Source of the DNA: Flavobacterium sp. UGB4466
GTDB taxonomy: Bacteria; Bacteroidota; Bacteroidia; Flavobacteriales; Flavobacteriaceae
DNA: 64,000 nucleotides
NCBI RefSeq assembly: GCF_903469665.1
Contig: NZ_CAGKLC010000003.1
Location: 58,566 to 122,565, forward strand
Reading direction: 5' to 3'
Numbering within the stretch: position 1 is the first letter of the stretch; each line of letters begins with the position of its first letter. Position numbers and translations under genes: made by a program. Of this stretch, positions 34,101-42,922 are shown one piece after another. The notes beneath the pieces were generated by a model that did no database searches, was not told the origin of the DNA, and saw only the letters and a list, made by a program, of their open reading frames with translations.

Positions 34101-35351
34101 TTAAGAGGCTTTTATTTTGAAGACCTTTTCGATCCATTCGATGCTTTCATCAACCATGGTATCGTCGTCTTTTAAGTGATTGGCAAAATGAGTAGTGATT
34201 TTCTGAATGATTCGGTTACTGATAATCTCAGCCTGTTCCTCATTGAAATCAGCAATTTTTCTGCTTTGAAAATCTAATTCCGAGTTTTTAATCGCGTTTA
34301 GTTTTTCTTTCAAAGCATTAATGGTAGGAGCAAATTTACGGCCTTTAGTCCAGGTTATAAATTCTTCTTTAACTTCCTCTATAATGGCTTCGGCAGCAGG
34401 GATATGCAGTTTTCTGTTTTCCAGCGTTTCATCTGTCAACTGTGATAAATAATCCATGTGAATCAAGGTCACACCTTCTAATTCCTCAACATTTTCATTA
34501 ACGTTTTTCGGAATAGATAAATCCAGAATCAATAAAGGTTTTTTAAGATTCAAGATCGCTTTATCAACCGTTGGGTTTTGAGCCCCGGTTGCTACCACAA
34601 CTACATCGGCTTTTTGAAGCTCAAGATGTAATTCGGAGTAATCCTTAACGATAAGATTCAGTTTTCCGGCTAATTTCTCTGCTTTGTCTTTCGTACGGTT
34701 GATTAAGGTGATGTGCTCGTTTTTAGTATGTTTTACTAAATTCTCGCAGGTATTTCTCCCTATTTTTCCGGTTCCGAAAAGCAGAATGTTCTTGTTTCCG
34801 ATATCTTCTACATTTTTAATAATGTATTGTACCGACGCAAAAGAAACCGAAGTAGCTCCTGAACTGATTTCTGTTTCGTTCTTAATTTTTTTACTCGCCT
34901 GAATCACGGCGTTTACGAGTCTTTCCAAAAAAGCATTGGCTAGCCCCATTGATTTCGAATGGGTAAAACTGGTTTTGATTTGAGAGATAATTTCAAAATC
35001 ACCTAAGATCTGACTGTCTAAGCCGGTTCCTACGCGAAACATATGATTGATCGCTTCCTGATTTTTATAAACGAATCCTACTTTCTGAAAAGCATCAACA
35101 GATCCGTTACTATTATCGCAAATTAACTTTATTAATTGAAAAGGATGTTCTGCAAAACCGTAGATCTCGGTTCTGTTGCAAGTCGAAGTGACAATTAAAC
35201 TTTCTATTCCCTCTTTTTTAGCCTGTTCCAACAAATGTGTTTTGGCAACTGCATCCAGACTAAATTGACCTCTGACCTCAGCATCAGCTTTTTTATAACT
35301 CAGACCAACTGAATAAAAATAAAGGTGTTTCGGTACGTTATTGTTTTCCAT
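34101..35351 (-). CDS. hemA: glutamyl-tRNA reductase
   Basis: Protein of 416 residues. It reduces glutamyl-tRNA to glutamate-1-semialdehyde, the first committed step of C5-pathway heme synthesis. Motifs: SVGLSYKKADAEVRGQF, the catalytic cysteine in TSTCNRTEIYGF, GLDSQILGDFEI, and the NADPH site LLFGTGKIGRN. The frame extends to 35387, but ATG 35351 gives the family N-terminus and has a -7 element 25 nt upstream. It is divergent from an AraC-type regulator. hemL is not in this window. Confidence 0.96.
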   Translation of the reverse strand: MENNNVPKHLYFYSVGLSYKKADAEVRGQFSLDAVAKTHLLEQAKKEGIESLIVTSTCNRTEIYGFAEHPFQLIKLICDNSNGSVDAFQKVGFVYKNQEAINHMFRVGTGLDSQILGDFEIISQIKTSFTHSKSMGLANAFLERLVNAVIQASKKIKNETEISSGATSVSFASVQYIIKNVEDIGNKNILLFGTGKIGRNTCENLVKHTKNEHITLINRTKDKAEKLAGKLNLIVKDYSELHLELQKADVVVVATGAQNPTVDKAILNLKKPLLILDLSIPKNVNENVEELEGVTLIHMDYLSQLTDETLENRKLHIPAAEAIIEEVKEEFITWTKGRKFAPTINALKEKLNAIKNSELDFQSRKIADFNEEQAEIISNRIIQKITTHFANHLKDDDTMVDESIEWIEKVFKIKAS

Positions 35352-35375
35352 AAATTCACTTTCATAAAAGTGCAA

Positions 35376-35383
35376 CAAAATTA
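35376..35383 (-). promoter_or_regulatory. hemA -7 promoter element (TAATTTTG)
   Basis: The complement of 35376-35383 reads TAATTTTG, 25 nt upstream of the hemA ATG at 35351. It lies inside the longer reading frame, which supports the shorter start. Confidence 0.5.
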
Positions 35384-35578
35384 TCATTATAGTGTTTAGA
35401 AAAATAACGCTAAAAGTACTTTTTGTATCGCTACATGTTTTTTTGTTTCTAAACAGCTGTTTTTATGCAAAAAGAAGTATTTTTGTAGCAAAATCAAGTT
35501 GTTAGAAAAGGTTTGTTTAGAGTGATTCTAAATAACATTTTGCATTTACGCTAATTTTTGTTTCAAAAAAATATCGCT

Positions 35579-36451
35579 ATGAGTTCTCAGGAAATTATTA
35601 AAATCGAAGATGACTTTACGCTGATCCGTTTTCAAAACGACAGTTCAGAGCTCTTTTTGGGGCAGCACGAAGTAGGTAGTGGTCTGATACAGTTTCATTT
35701 CGGGATAAAAGGCAATGCTAAATTTTTGTTCAATCAGGGAACTTATGCTCTAGAATTGAAAGAAGAAAAATCGCTCCTTTTGTACAATCCACAAAAAGAA
35801 TTACCATTGAATTTAGAACTTTCTCCAAATTCCTGGGTGATTTCGGTAATCGTATCGATCAAAAAATTTCACGCGTTGTTTTCTGCCGAAGCAGATTATA
35901 TTACTTTTTTAAGTCCTGATAATAAGGACAAAAAATATTATAACGAAGGAAATATTAGTCCCTCTATGGCTATTGTGTTGAGTCAGCTGTTTCATTACAA
36001 CCTGCATCCGTCCATAAAAAACCTTTATTACAAGGGAAAAGGATATGAATTACTGAGTTTGTATTTTAACCGAACCGAAGATCCAAATGCAGAACAATGT
36101 CCGTTTTTGATTGATGAAGATAATGTTTTGAAAATAAGAAGAGCCAAAGAAATTATCATTGCTAATATGGCTGAGCCACCAGGTTTGCAGGAACTGGCGG
36201 ATGAGATTGGCCTGAATCTTAAGAAACTTAAAATGGGTTTTAAACAAATTTATGGCGATACGGTTTACGGATTCTTGTTTGATTACAAAATGGATTTCGC
36301 CCGAAAACTACTCGACAGTGGTTCTTATAACGTAAATGAGGTAGGGCTAAAAATTGGTTACAGTACAGGGAGTCATTTTATTGCGGCATTTAAAAAGAAG
36401 TTTGCTACAACTCCGAAAAAGTATTTGATGTCGATTAATGCAAATGTATAG
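35579..36451 (+). CDS. AraC-family transcriptional regulator
   Basis: Protein of 290 residues. It has an N-terminal sensor region and a C-terminal double helix-turn-helix (about 190-285) with LQELADEIGLNLKKLKMGFKQIYG and VNEVGLKIGYSTGSHFIAAFKKKF, as in PchR-like AraC regulators that often respond to iron chelates. The ATG at 35579 is chosen; an in-frame TTG at 35558 is possible. It is divergent from hemA and upstream of hemH, so control of heme synthesis is a reasonable but unproven guess. Confidence 0.88.
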   Translation: MSSQEIIKIEDDFTLIRFQNDSSELFLGQHEVGSGLIQFHFGIKGNAKFLFNQGTYALELKEEKSLLLYNPQKELPLNLELSPNSWVISVIVSIKKFHALFSAEADYITFLSPDNKDKKYYNEGNISPSMAIVLSQLFHYNLHPSIKNLYYKGKGYELLSLYFNRTEDPNAEQCPFLIDEDNVLKIRRAKEIIIANMAEPPGLQELADEIGLNLKKLKMGFKQIYGDTVYGFLFDYKMDFARKLLDSGSYNVNEVGLKIGYSTGSHFIAAFKKKFATTPKKYLMSINANV

Positions 36452-36463
36452 AATTGAAAAATC

Positions 36464-36904
36464 ATGAAAAGTTTAACATTTTTAATATTAGGTTTGGGAT
36501 TCTTAGGTTGCGCAAATTTAAAAGATTCTTCTCTTAAAGAAATATTAGAAAATGCTCAACACGACATTGAAGTAGATTCAGTCAAATATTTTACCGCTGG
36601 CTTACCTTTTATCAAACCTGTTCTTGCGAAAGAAGTAACAGATAAAATGTCTGACGAATCTCTTAAATCTATTTATCGCAGCGATATAATATTAGACAGT
36701 ATTCAAATTAAACAAAAATTGAGGAAAAATATTTATAATAAATATGGTTTATATGAAAGGAATTTGGGATGTATGATTGACAAACAAACTTCAATTTTAT
36801 CAAAAGAATATAAAAAAATTACCAGTCATTATCTTAAAAAAAGAAATGGAAAAGATTGGAGGATAAAAATGGAAAAAGAACTAAATAGTACGAGTGAAAA
36901 TTAA
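36464..36904 (+). CDS. small lipoprotein of unknown function
   Basis: Protein of 146 residues with lipobox FLGC (Cys16). The mature part is helical and basic, with no recognised domain. It begins 12 nt after the AraC regulator gene and is probably in the same transcript. The codon usage looks more AT-rich than its neighbours. Function is unknown. Confidence 0.7.
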   Translation: MKSLTFLILGLGFLGCANLKDSSLKEILENAQHDIEVDSVKYFTAGLPFIKPVLAKEVTDKMSDESLKSIYRSDIILDSIQIKQKLRKNIYNKYGLYERNLGCMIDKQTSILSKEYKKITSHYLKKRNGKDWRIKMEKELNSTSEN

Positions 36905-37040
36905 AGAACTATTTTTTTACATCAATTTTTTACATGAGAGAATAAATAAAAAGTAATAATTATCATATTTCTAAAAAACTGCAAGCGCTACTTTTGACGA
37001 AATTTTTTAAAACAAACATATTAAAAGCTTAAAGCTTAGA

Positions 37041-37065
37041 GCTTAAAGCCTAAAGCAAAAAAACA
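37041..37065 (+). repeat. 25-nt hem leader repeat, copy at hemH
   Basis: Identical over 25 nt to the hemE leader (31807-31831, opposite genome strand, same orientation relative to the gene). It ends 2 nt before the hemH ATG. Similar words (GCTTAAAGCTTAGA) precede it at 37027-37040. Confidence 0.9.
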
Positions 37066-37067
37066 TA

Positions 37068-38084
37068 ATGAAAGGCGTATTATTAGTAAACTTAGGATCT
37101 CCGGAAAGCCCGGAACCAAAAGATGTAAAACCATACTTAGACGAATTTTTAATGGATAAATACGTGATCGATGTTCCGTATTTGTTAAGAGCTTTGTTGG
37201 TTCGTGGTATTATTTTAAGAAAAAGACCGGAAGAATCAGCACATGCTTATGCGAAAATATGGTGGGATGAAGGTTCTCCTTTGGTCGTGCTTTCTGAAAG
37301 AATGCAAAAAAAGGTTCAGCCTTTGGTAAATGTACCGGTTGCTTTAGCAATGCGTTACGGAAGTATGACCATCGAAAAAGGGCTTCAGGAATTACATGAA
37401 AAAGGTGTTACAGAGGTATTGCTTTTCCCTTTATACCCACAATACGCAATGGCTTCGACTTTGACTATTTTAGTTAAGGCAGAAGAAATTCGTAAAAAGA
37501 AATTTCCACAAATGACTTTTACTGATGTTCCTGCGTTTTACAATAAACCGGATTATATCAAGAATCTGGCCGATTCTATTCAGAAACATTTGGTTGGTTT
37601 TGATTACGATCATTTATTGTTCTCGTACCACGGAATCCCGGAACGTCATATTCGTAAAACCGATGTGACGAAGTCACACTGTAAAATTGACGGATCTTGT
37701 TGCAACACCCCTTCACCGGCGCATGATTTTTGCTACCGTCATCAATGTTATGAAACAACCAGGCAAGTCGTAAAGTTATTAGGACTTTCTGAAGATAAGT
37801 ATAGCTTAACTTTTCAGTCACGTTTGGCGGGAGACAAATGGCTGGAGCCTTATACGGATGTTGAAATTGATAAGATGCCAGCAAAAGGAATCAAAAATTT
37901 AGCCGTTGTAACACCAGCTTTCGTTTCGGATTGTTTAGAAACTTTAGAGGAAATCGCTATGCGTGCCAAAGAAGATTTTGAAGCAAACGGAGGCGAAGAG
38001 TTTTTGGCAATACCTTGTTTGAATGACGACGACGAATGGTGCCAAACGGTAGGTAACTGGATTAACGATTGGGTTTCTAAATAA
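37068..38084 (+). CDS. hemH: ferrochelatase
   Basis: Protein of 338 residues. It inserts Fe2+ into protoporphyrin IX. Motifs: VLLVNLGSPESPEPKDVKPY at the N-terminus, LLFSYHGIPERH with the catalytic His, and LTFQSRLAGDKWLEPYTD. Between them is a Cys-rich loop, HCKIDGSCCNTPSPAHDFC then YRHQC (about residues 203-228), with five cysteines. This resembles internal [2Fe-2S]-binding segments described in some bacterial ferrochelatases; cluster binding is inferred. A broken YhcG gene follows, starting 8 nt downstream. Confidence 0.96.
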   Translation: MKGVLLVNLGSPESPEPKDVKPYLDEFLMDKYVIDVPYLLRALLVRGIILRKRPEESAHAYAKIWWDEGSPLVVLSERMQKKVQPLVNVPVALAMRYGSMTIEKGLQELHEKGVTEVLLFPLYPQYAMASTLTILVKAEEIRKKKFPQMTFTDVPAFYNKPDYIKNLADSIQKHLVGFDYDHLLFSYHGIPERHIRKTDVTKSHCKIDGSCCNTPSPAHDFCYRHQCYETTRQVVKLLGLSEDKYSLTFQSRLAGDKWLEPYTDVEIDKMPAKGIKNLAVVTPAFVSDCLETLEEIAMRAKEDFEANGGEEFLAIPCLNDDDEWCQTVGNWINDWVSK

Positions 38085-38092
38085 ATTTATCG

Positions 38093-39113
38093 GTGGAGAA
38101 CTTACCTGTTAATTACCATGAAACACTTCTTCTGCTAAAAGAAAGAATTAAATTGGCTCAGTATAAGAGTCTATCTTTAGTTAATACAGAGATGATTTTG
38201 ATGTATTTAGACTTTGGAAAAGTGCTCTCTGAAAGGTCGAAATTGGGTTGGGGTGAAAGTATTGTGGATAACTTATCTAAAGACTTACAGATTGAATATT
38301 CTGGTGTTAAAGGATTCTCCTCGCGAAATTTAAGAAGAATGAAGCTTATTTATGAGGAGATAGAACGTAATTCAATTTGGACACAAGCTGTGGCTAAAAT
38401 ACCTTGGGGACATACAAATATTATATTTTCTAAATTGAAAGACTCTGAAAGGAGAAGTTTTTATCTGCAAAAATGTCTAGAAAGAGGATGGAGCAGAGCT
38501 GTTTTAGAAGAAGAAATACGATTTGACAGTTTTGCAAAAGCAAATGATTTTCAAAGCAATTTTTCTAGTACGATTGCTGAAAATAAATTAATTGACTATC
38601 GATTAGAATTTAAAGATGAGTATAATCTTTCCTTTTTAAATTTGGAGGATATTCATACAGAAAGAGAATTAGAGAATGCAATTGTGAATAACATTACAAG
38701 GACATTAGGACAGTTTGGAAATGATTTTGCTTTTATGGGAAAACAATTTAGACTGGAATTGGATGAAAAAGGAATATTTTATTGATATTCTTTTTTATCA
38801 TCGAAAACTAAAGTCGATGATTGCAATTGAACTTAAAACGTCGGAATTTAAACCAGAACATAGTCAACAGTTAAATTGGTATTTACAATTGTTAGATAAA
38901 ACAATTAAATATCCGGAAGACAATCAAAGTATTGGCATACTACTTTGTAAAACTAAAAGTAAGCTCACTGTAGAGTATGCTTTAGAGATGGCAAATAAAC
39001 CAATTGGTGTGGCAACATATAATTATCGTCAATTACCTGAAAACATAGCGAAATATCTCCCGACGGAGCAAGAATTTGAAAAATTATTACAATCTAATAC
39101 TGATGATAAATAA
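38093..39113 (+). pseudogene. YhcG/DUF1016 PD-(D/E)XK nuclease gene with frameshift
   Basis: The first frame (38093-38785, GTG start) encodes the DUF1016 N-terminal domain: KGFSSRNLRRMKLIYEEI, SWS-like PWGHTNIIFSKL and GNDFAFMGKQFRLELDEKG, then stops. The second frame resumes with EYFIDILFYHRKLKSMIAIELK, the nuclease core, and runs to the TAA at 39111-39113. The family sequence is continuous across the junction, so one extra base is present in the GAAAAAGG run at 38765-38772. It could be a disrupted gene, a +1 recoding site, or a sequencing error. It is inserted between hemH and hemJ. Confidence 0.85.
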
Positions 39114-39661
39114 TGGAATACTATAACTATTTAAAATCACTGCATCTTATTTTTGTGATTACCTGGTTTGCAGGACTATTTTACATTGTGCGTTTGTTTG
39201 TATATCAAATTGAAGCCAGTGAAAAACCATCTCCCGAGAAAGAAATTTTGCAGGCACAGTACAAAATAATGGCCTATCGTTTGTGGTACATTATTACATG
39301 GCCGTCAGCAGTATTGGCGAGTATTTTTGCTTTTTGGATGCTGCTTTTTACCGATTTAGGAAATGCCTGGCTTAAAATGCCCTGGATGCATGTGAAATTG
39401 TGTTTTGTTTTTTTACTTTATCTGTATCATCTAAAATGCCATCAGATTTTTAAACAATTACAAAACGATGAGGTGAAATATTCCAACAACTTCATGCGTT
39501 TATGGAATGAAGGCGCTACCATCATACTATTTGCAGTAGTTTTTTTAGTAGTTTTAAAAAGTGCCATCAACTGGATTTTTGGTGTGATCGGAATCATTTT
39601 ATTTTCAGTTTTGATTATGTTGGGATTTAGATTTTATAAAAGAATAAGAGAAAAAAGGTAA
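39113..39661 (+). CDS. hemJ: protoporphyrinogen IX oxidase, HemJ type (CopD-like)
   Basis: Integral membrane protein of 182 residues with about four to five helices. It matches HemJ (UPF0093): SLHLIFVITWFAGLFYIVRLF with the conserved His11, and PWMHVKLCFVFLLYLYHLKC with the conserved Lys. HemJ oxidises protoporphyrinogen IX to protoporphyrin IX, which HemH uses. No hemG or hemY is seen here, so this fills the pathway gap. Its ATG overlaps the stop of the YhcG gene (TAATG), so translation may depend on that broken gene. Confidence 0.88.
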   Translation: MEYYNYLKSLHLIFVITWFAGLFYIVRLFVYQIEASEKPSPEKEILQAQYKIMAYRLWYIITWPSAVLASIFAFWMLLFTDLGNAWLKMPWMHVKLCFVFLLYLYHLKCHQIFKQLQNDEVKYSNNFMRLWNEGATIILFAVVFLVVLKSAINWIFGVIGIILFSVLIMLGFRFYKRIREKR

Positions 39662-39734
39662 TTAGTGAAAAGTGATTAGTCTTTAAGTTTTAAACTTTTA
39701 CTATTCACTAATAACTCTTCACTGATAACTAAAT

Positions 39735-41207
39735 ATGTTTAACAACTTCAAAATGTCAATGCTTTCGCTGCGTGTCAGGATTTTCCTGTCAATGATTGTA
39801 TTGATTGTTGTGGCATCGTTTTTATTAGCTTCTATTTCCATTATTCAGTTTAAAAACGAGGCAAAAGAATACCATCAGGAACGTCTCGAGCGCAAAGAAA
39901 ATGCCGTAAAAGAACACATCAATTATGTGCTTTCCACAACAACATATCCTTTAAAAACCGCCAACCTGGATTTGATTTTTAAAGATAAAATTCACGAACT
40001 GGCTCAGATTCATAAAATCGAAATCAATATTTACAGTCTTGACGGAAAATTATTGAAGTCCTCAAAGGAGTCTTTCGCCGTTGATAAAGTTGCTCCTCCA
40101 ATTCCCGAATACATCCTGAAATTAGTGCGCTCTTCTATCGAAAAACGTTTTGTAGATATTAAAACCATTGATGGTGTTAAAAATAGATCGTCTTACAGTT
40201 TGATTAAAGACGAAAAGTTCAAACCGCTGGGGATTCTAAACCTTCCCTATTTAGAAGACGATGGGTACTACGATAATGAGCTCAATACCTTTTTGATTCG
40301 CTTAAGTCAGGTATATTCCTTCATGCTGATTGTGGCTTTTGGATTGGCTTATTTTTTATCGACTTATATTACAAAATCGCTTAAAACAATTTCCGATAAA
40401 CTGGAAGAAACCAATTTAGATCAGAAAAACGAAAAGATTGTTTTAGAAGCCAACAGTAAGGAGGTTAATTTCTTAATCAAAGCTTATAACGGAATGGTGG
40501 ATAAATTGGAAACCAGTGCTATAAAATTAGCCCAAAGTGAACGTGAAGAGGCATGGCGCGAAATGGCGAAACAGGTAGCCCACGAAATCAAAAATCCGCT
40601 TACACCGATGCGGTTGACTGTGCAGAGTTTTCAACGTAAGTTTGACCCAACTGCGCCGGACGTTAAGCAAAAACTAAATGATTATTCAGAGACCTTAATC
40701 CAGCAAATTGATACCATGACAGCGGTGGCTTCGGCATTCTCGAACTTTGCTTCGATGCCGGCACAACAAAATGAAACCTTAAACGTGGTTGAGGTCGTGG
40801 AGCTTGCTTTAGATATTTTCAATGAAGATTATATCGTTTTTGAAAGTGAAGAGGAGGAAATTATCTCCAAGATGGATCGTACACAATTGATACGGGTTAT
40901 CACCAATCTTGTTAAAAATGCAACACAGGCGATCCCGGAAAGTCAATTTCATAAATCGATTGTAGTTACTGTAAAACGCATAGACGACGATGTCGAAATT
41001 GCTGTAAAAGACAACGGTATCGGGATTCAGAAACAGGATATCAGCAGAATTTTTGAGCCAAAATTTACCACAAAAACAAGTGGAATGGGACTTGGACTCG
41101 GAATTATCAAAAACATCATCGAAAATTACAAAGGAACAATTACCTTTGAATCAACTTACGGAAAGGGAACGACATTTAGAGTTTCTTTACCGATAACCAA
41201 CTCATAA
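39735..41207 (+). CDS. membrane sensor histidine kinase (NtrY-like)
   Basis: Protein of 490 residues. TM1 is at about 13-35, a periplasmic sensor domain follows to about 190, and TM2 is at about 192-212. Then come a HAMP region and the HisKA with phosphorylated His283 in VAHEIKNPLTPMRL. The ATPase has N-box NLVKNATQAI (391-400), DNGIG (426-430) and GLGLGI (452-457). The REMAKQVAHEIKNPLTP motif is typical of NtrY-like kinases. No response regulator is adjacent. The leader (39662-39734) consists of word-like repeats (ACTAATAACT, TTCACTGATAACT). MSMLSL at residue 7 is an alternative start. Confidence 0.9.
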   Translation: MFNNFKMSMLSLRVRIFLSMIVLIVVASFLLASISIIQFKNEAKEYHQERLERKENAVKEHINYVLSTTTYPLKTANLDLIFKDKIHELAQIHKIEINIYSLDGKLLKSSKESFAVDKVAPPIPEYILKLVRSSIEKRFVDIKTIDGVKNRSSYSLIKDEKFKPLGILNLPYLEDDGYYDNELNTFLIRLSQVYSFMLIVAFGLAYFLSTYITKSLKTISDKLEETNLDQKNEKIVLEANSKEVNFLIKAYNGMVDKLETSAIKLAQSEREEAWREMAKQVAHEIKNPLTPMRLTVQSFQRKFDPTAPDVKQKLNDYSETLIQQIDTMTAVASAFSNFASMPAQQNETLNVVEVVELALDIFNEDYIVFESEEEEIISKMDRTQLIRVITNLVKNATQAIPESQFHKSIVVTVKRIDDDVEIAVKDNGIGIQKQDISRIFEPKFTTKTSGMGLGLGIIKNIIENYKGTITFESTYGKGTTFRVSLPITNS

Positions 41208-41217
41208 AATTAGCATC

Positions 41218-42000
41218 ATGAACTACGAAAATCTTTTAATCTCAATCGAAGAAAAAATTGCGACCGTAACCATCAATAGACCTACCAAATTAAATGCGTT
41301 AAACAAAGCCACAATTAGTGACTTAAGCAAAGCAGTGAAGTTGTTGAGCAAAAATGATGATGTTCGTGTTATCATTATCACCGGAAGCGGGGAGAAGGCA
41401 TTTGTAGCCGGAGCTGATATTTCGGAATTTGCCAATTATACCATCATCGAAGGAGCGCAATTAGCGGCTGAAGGACAGGAAATTTTATTTGATCTTATTG
41501 AAAATTTGAAAAAACCTGTAATTGCGGCTGTAAATGGTTTTGCTCTTGGTGGAGGATTGGAATTGGCAATGTCTTGTCATTTCAGAGTAGCCTCAGACAA
41601 TGCTAAAATGGGCTTGCCGGAAGTAACTTTAGGATTGATTCCTGGTTATGGAGGAACGCAGCGTTTGCCACAATTAGTAGGGAAAGGCCGTGCGATGGAA
41701 ATGATTATGACCGCTGCTATGATTGGTGCAGAAGAGGCCAAACAATACGGTTTAGTGAATCATGTAGTGCCACAAGCAGAGCTTTTGGATTTTACTACCG
41801 GAATCGCTCAGAAAATTATTAAAAATGCACCATTTGCAATCGCTAAAGCCATAAAAGCGATCAATGCGAACTATGCCGATGGTAAAAATGGTTTTGACAC
41901 CGAGATCAAATCATTCGGAAAATGTTTCGGAACTCAGGATTTCAAAGAAGGAACAACGGCATTTTTAGAAAAACGTAAAGCTGAATTTACAGGGAAATAA
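41218..42000 (+). CDS. enoyl-CoA hydratase/isomerase family protein
   Basis: Protein of 260 residues, standard crotonase length. Motifs: FVAGADISEF (oxyanion loop), NGFALGGGLELAMSCHF with the first catalytic Glu region, and GLPEVTLGLIPGYGGTQRLPQLVG with the second Glu. It would hydrate 2-enoyl-CoA in fatty-acid or amino-acid degradation. It starts 10 nt after the kinase gene and is probably co-transcribed, although no metabolic link is evident. Confidence 0.9.
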   Translation: MNYENLLISIEEKIATVTINRPTKLNALNKATISDLSKAVKLLSKNDDVRVIIITGSGEKAFVAGADISEFANYTIIEGAQLAAEGQEILFDLIENLKKPVIAAVNGFALGGGLELAMSCHFRVASDNAKMGLPEVTLGLIPGYGGTQRLPQLVGKGRAMEMIMTAAMIGAEEAKQYGLVNHVVPQAELLDFTTGIAQKIIKNAPFAIAKAIKAINANYADGKNGFDTEIKSFGKCFGTQDFKEGTTAFLEKRKAEFTGK

Positions 42001-42009
42001 TTTTTTTTC

Positions 42010-42135
42010 ATAACCGCTAAGACCGCAAGGGTTTACACAAGGTTCGCAAAGTTTTTAATTTTCCTTGTGCCCTTTGCGTAAATCTTAGCGAACTTTGCGG
42101 TAAAAAACCTCAGCATCTCAGAACCTTAGAACCTT
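42010..42135. repeat. word-like intergenic repeats and leader before the methyltransferase fragment
   Basis: Imperfect inverted words (ACCGCTAAG with CTTAGCGAACTTTGCGGT; ACAAGG with CCTTGT) are followed by CTCAGAACCTTAGAACCTT at 42117-42135 and then six A directly before the ATG at 42142. The last part is shared with the leader of mntR on the other strand. Confidence 0.7.
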
Positions 42136-42141
42136 AAAAAA

Positions 42142-42540
42142 ATGTACGAACCAATATTTGCCCTTTTTTGTGAACGGGTTAAAGAAAGCATCCAGGCGGG
42201 AACCTTCGCAAAATTGACTTTGGCCAAAACAATGGGCGATACCGAGATTAAGAATATTTATTTTCGTTTAGTTTTAAATGAGGATAATACTTTCTCTATT
42301 TCTTTAACAACCAGATATAAAACCGAAGAAGTTGAAAGCGTTCATACCTTAGACGAAGCACTATTGGTATTAGGAACTTATATTAAAAATCCATTTTTAA
42401 CAGCTTTATTGTTTACCACAGATAATGATTTGACGTTTAAGGTGAACAAGAAGAATGCTGGAAGTATTATCGAACAGCCACCAACGTTTAAAAACGCTTC
42501 TCCGGTTATGCTGGAAATGATCGAGAAAGGGATAGTTTAA
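42142..42540 (+). pseudogene. probable N-terminal fragment of a SAM-dependent methyltransferase
   Basis: Open frame of 132 residues (FALFCERVKESIQAGTF ... FLTALLFTTDNDLTFKVNKK ... PPTFKNASPVMLE). From memory, this resembles the non-catalytic N-terminal part of a roughly 390-residue flavobacterial class I methyltransferase, in which VMLEHNKEK leads into the catalytic domain. Here the frame ends ten residues after MLE and no SAM-binding GxGxG follows; the next 380 nt are palindromic repeats. Truncation at a rearrangement point is the likely explanation. If the recollection is wrong, it is a small protein of unknown function. Confidence 0.5.
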
Positions 42541-42638
42541 AGGATACTATTTATCGTTACGGTTATTTTGTAGAGAAATGGTTTGAAGCAAAGGCCTGGT
42601 TCCGATGGAACTATATTGTTTTTTTGCATTTTTTGGGT

Positions 42639-42869
42639 CAACGGATTAAAATCCGTTGCTACAATATGTTCCGTTCCTTTGGAACTTTAATTGTATGGTG
42701 TGTTTCCAGATTATCGAATTAAAATCTATTGCGACATCATTTATCATTTCTCTGAAGTTTTCTGAAGATATGATTAAAAGAGAGCCATAGGCTCGTTCTT
42801 TAATTTTGTAGGGACGGATTTTAATCCGTCCAAACGATAAATTCCCACAGAATTGAGAGCCATAGGCTC
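42639..42869. repeat. palindrome cluster in 382-nt gap
   Basis: The gap holds five palindromes: CAACGGATTaaAATCCGTTG (42639-42658), GTTCCtttGGAAC (42673-42685), GAGCCataGGCTC (42782-42794), GGACGGATTttAATCCGTCC (42812-42831) and again GAGCCataGGCTC (42857-42869). ATCCGT and GAGCC units each occur twice. No gene is visible. They may be REP-like elements of another class than those at 1011 and 28030. Confidence 0.75.
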
Positions 42870-42922
42870 GGCCCATTTATGGAGATCTAAAAAAATCTTT
42901 ATCCATAGCGAATAATAAACCT

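Noticed and set aside
35352..35387. Longer start for hemA at 35387
   Set aside because: The extension covers the likely -7 element (35376-35383); ATG 35351 fits the family.
38760..38790. Programmed ribosomal frameshift in the YhcG gene
   Set aside because: No classic slippery heptamer with a downstream structure is seen; a one-base indel in an A-run is the simpler explanation, though recoding is not excluded.
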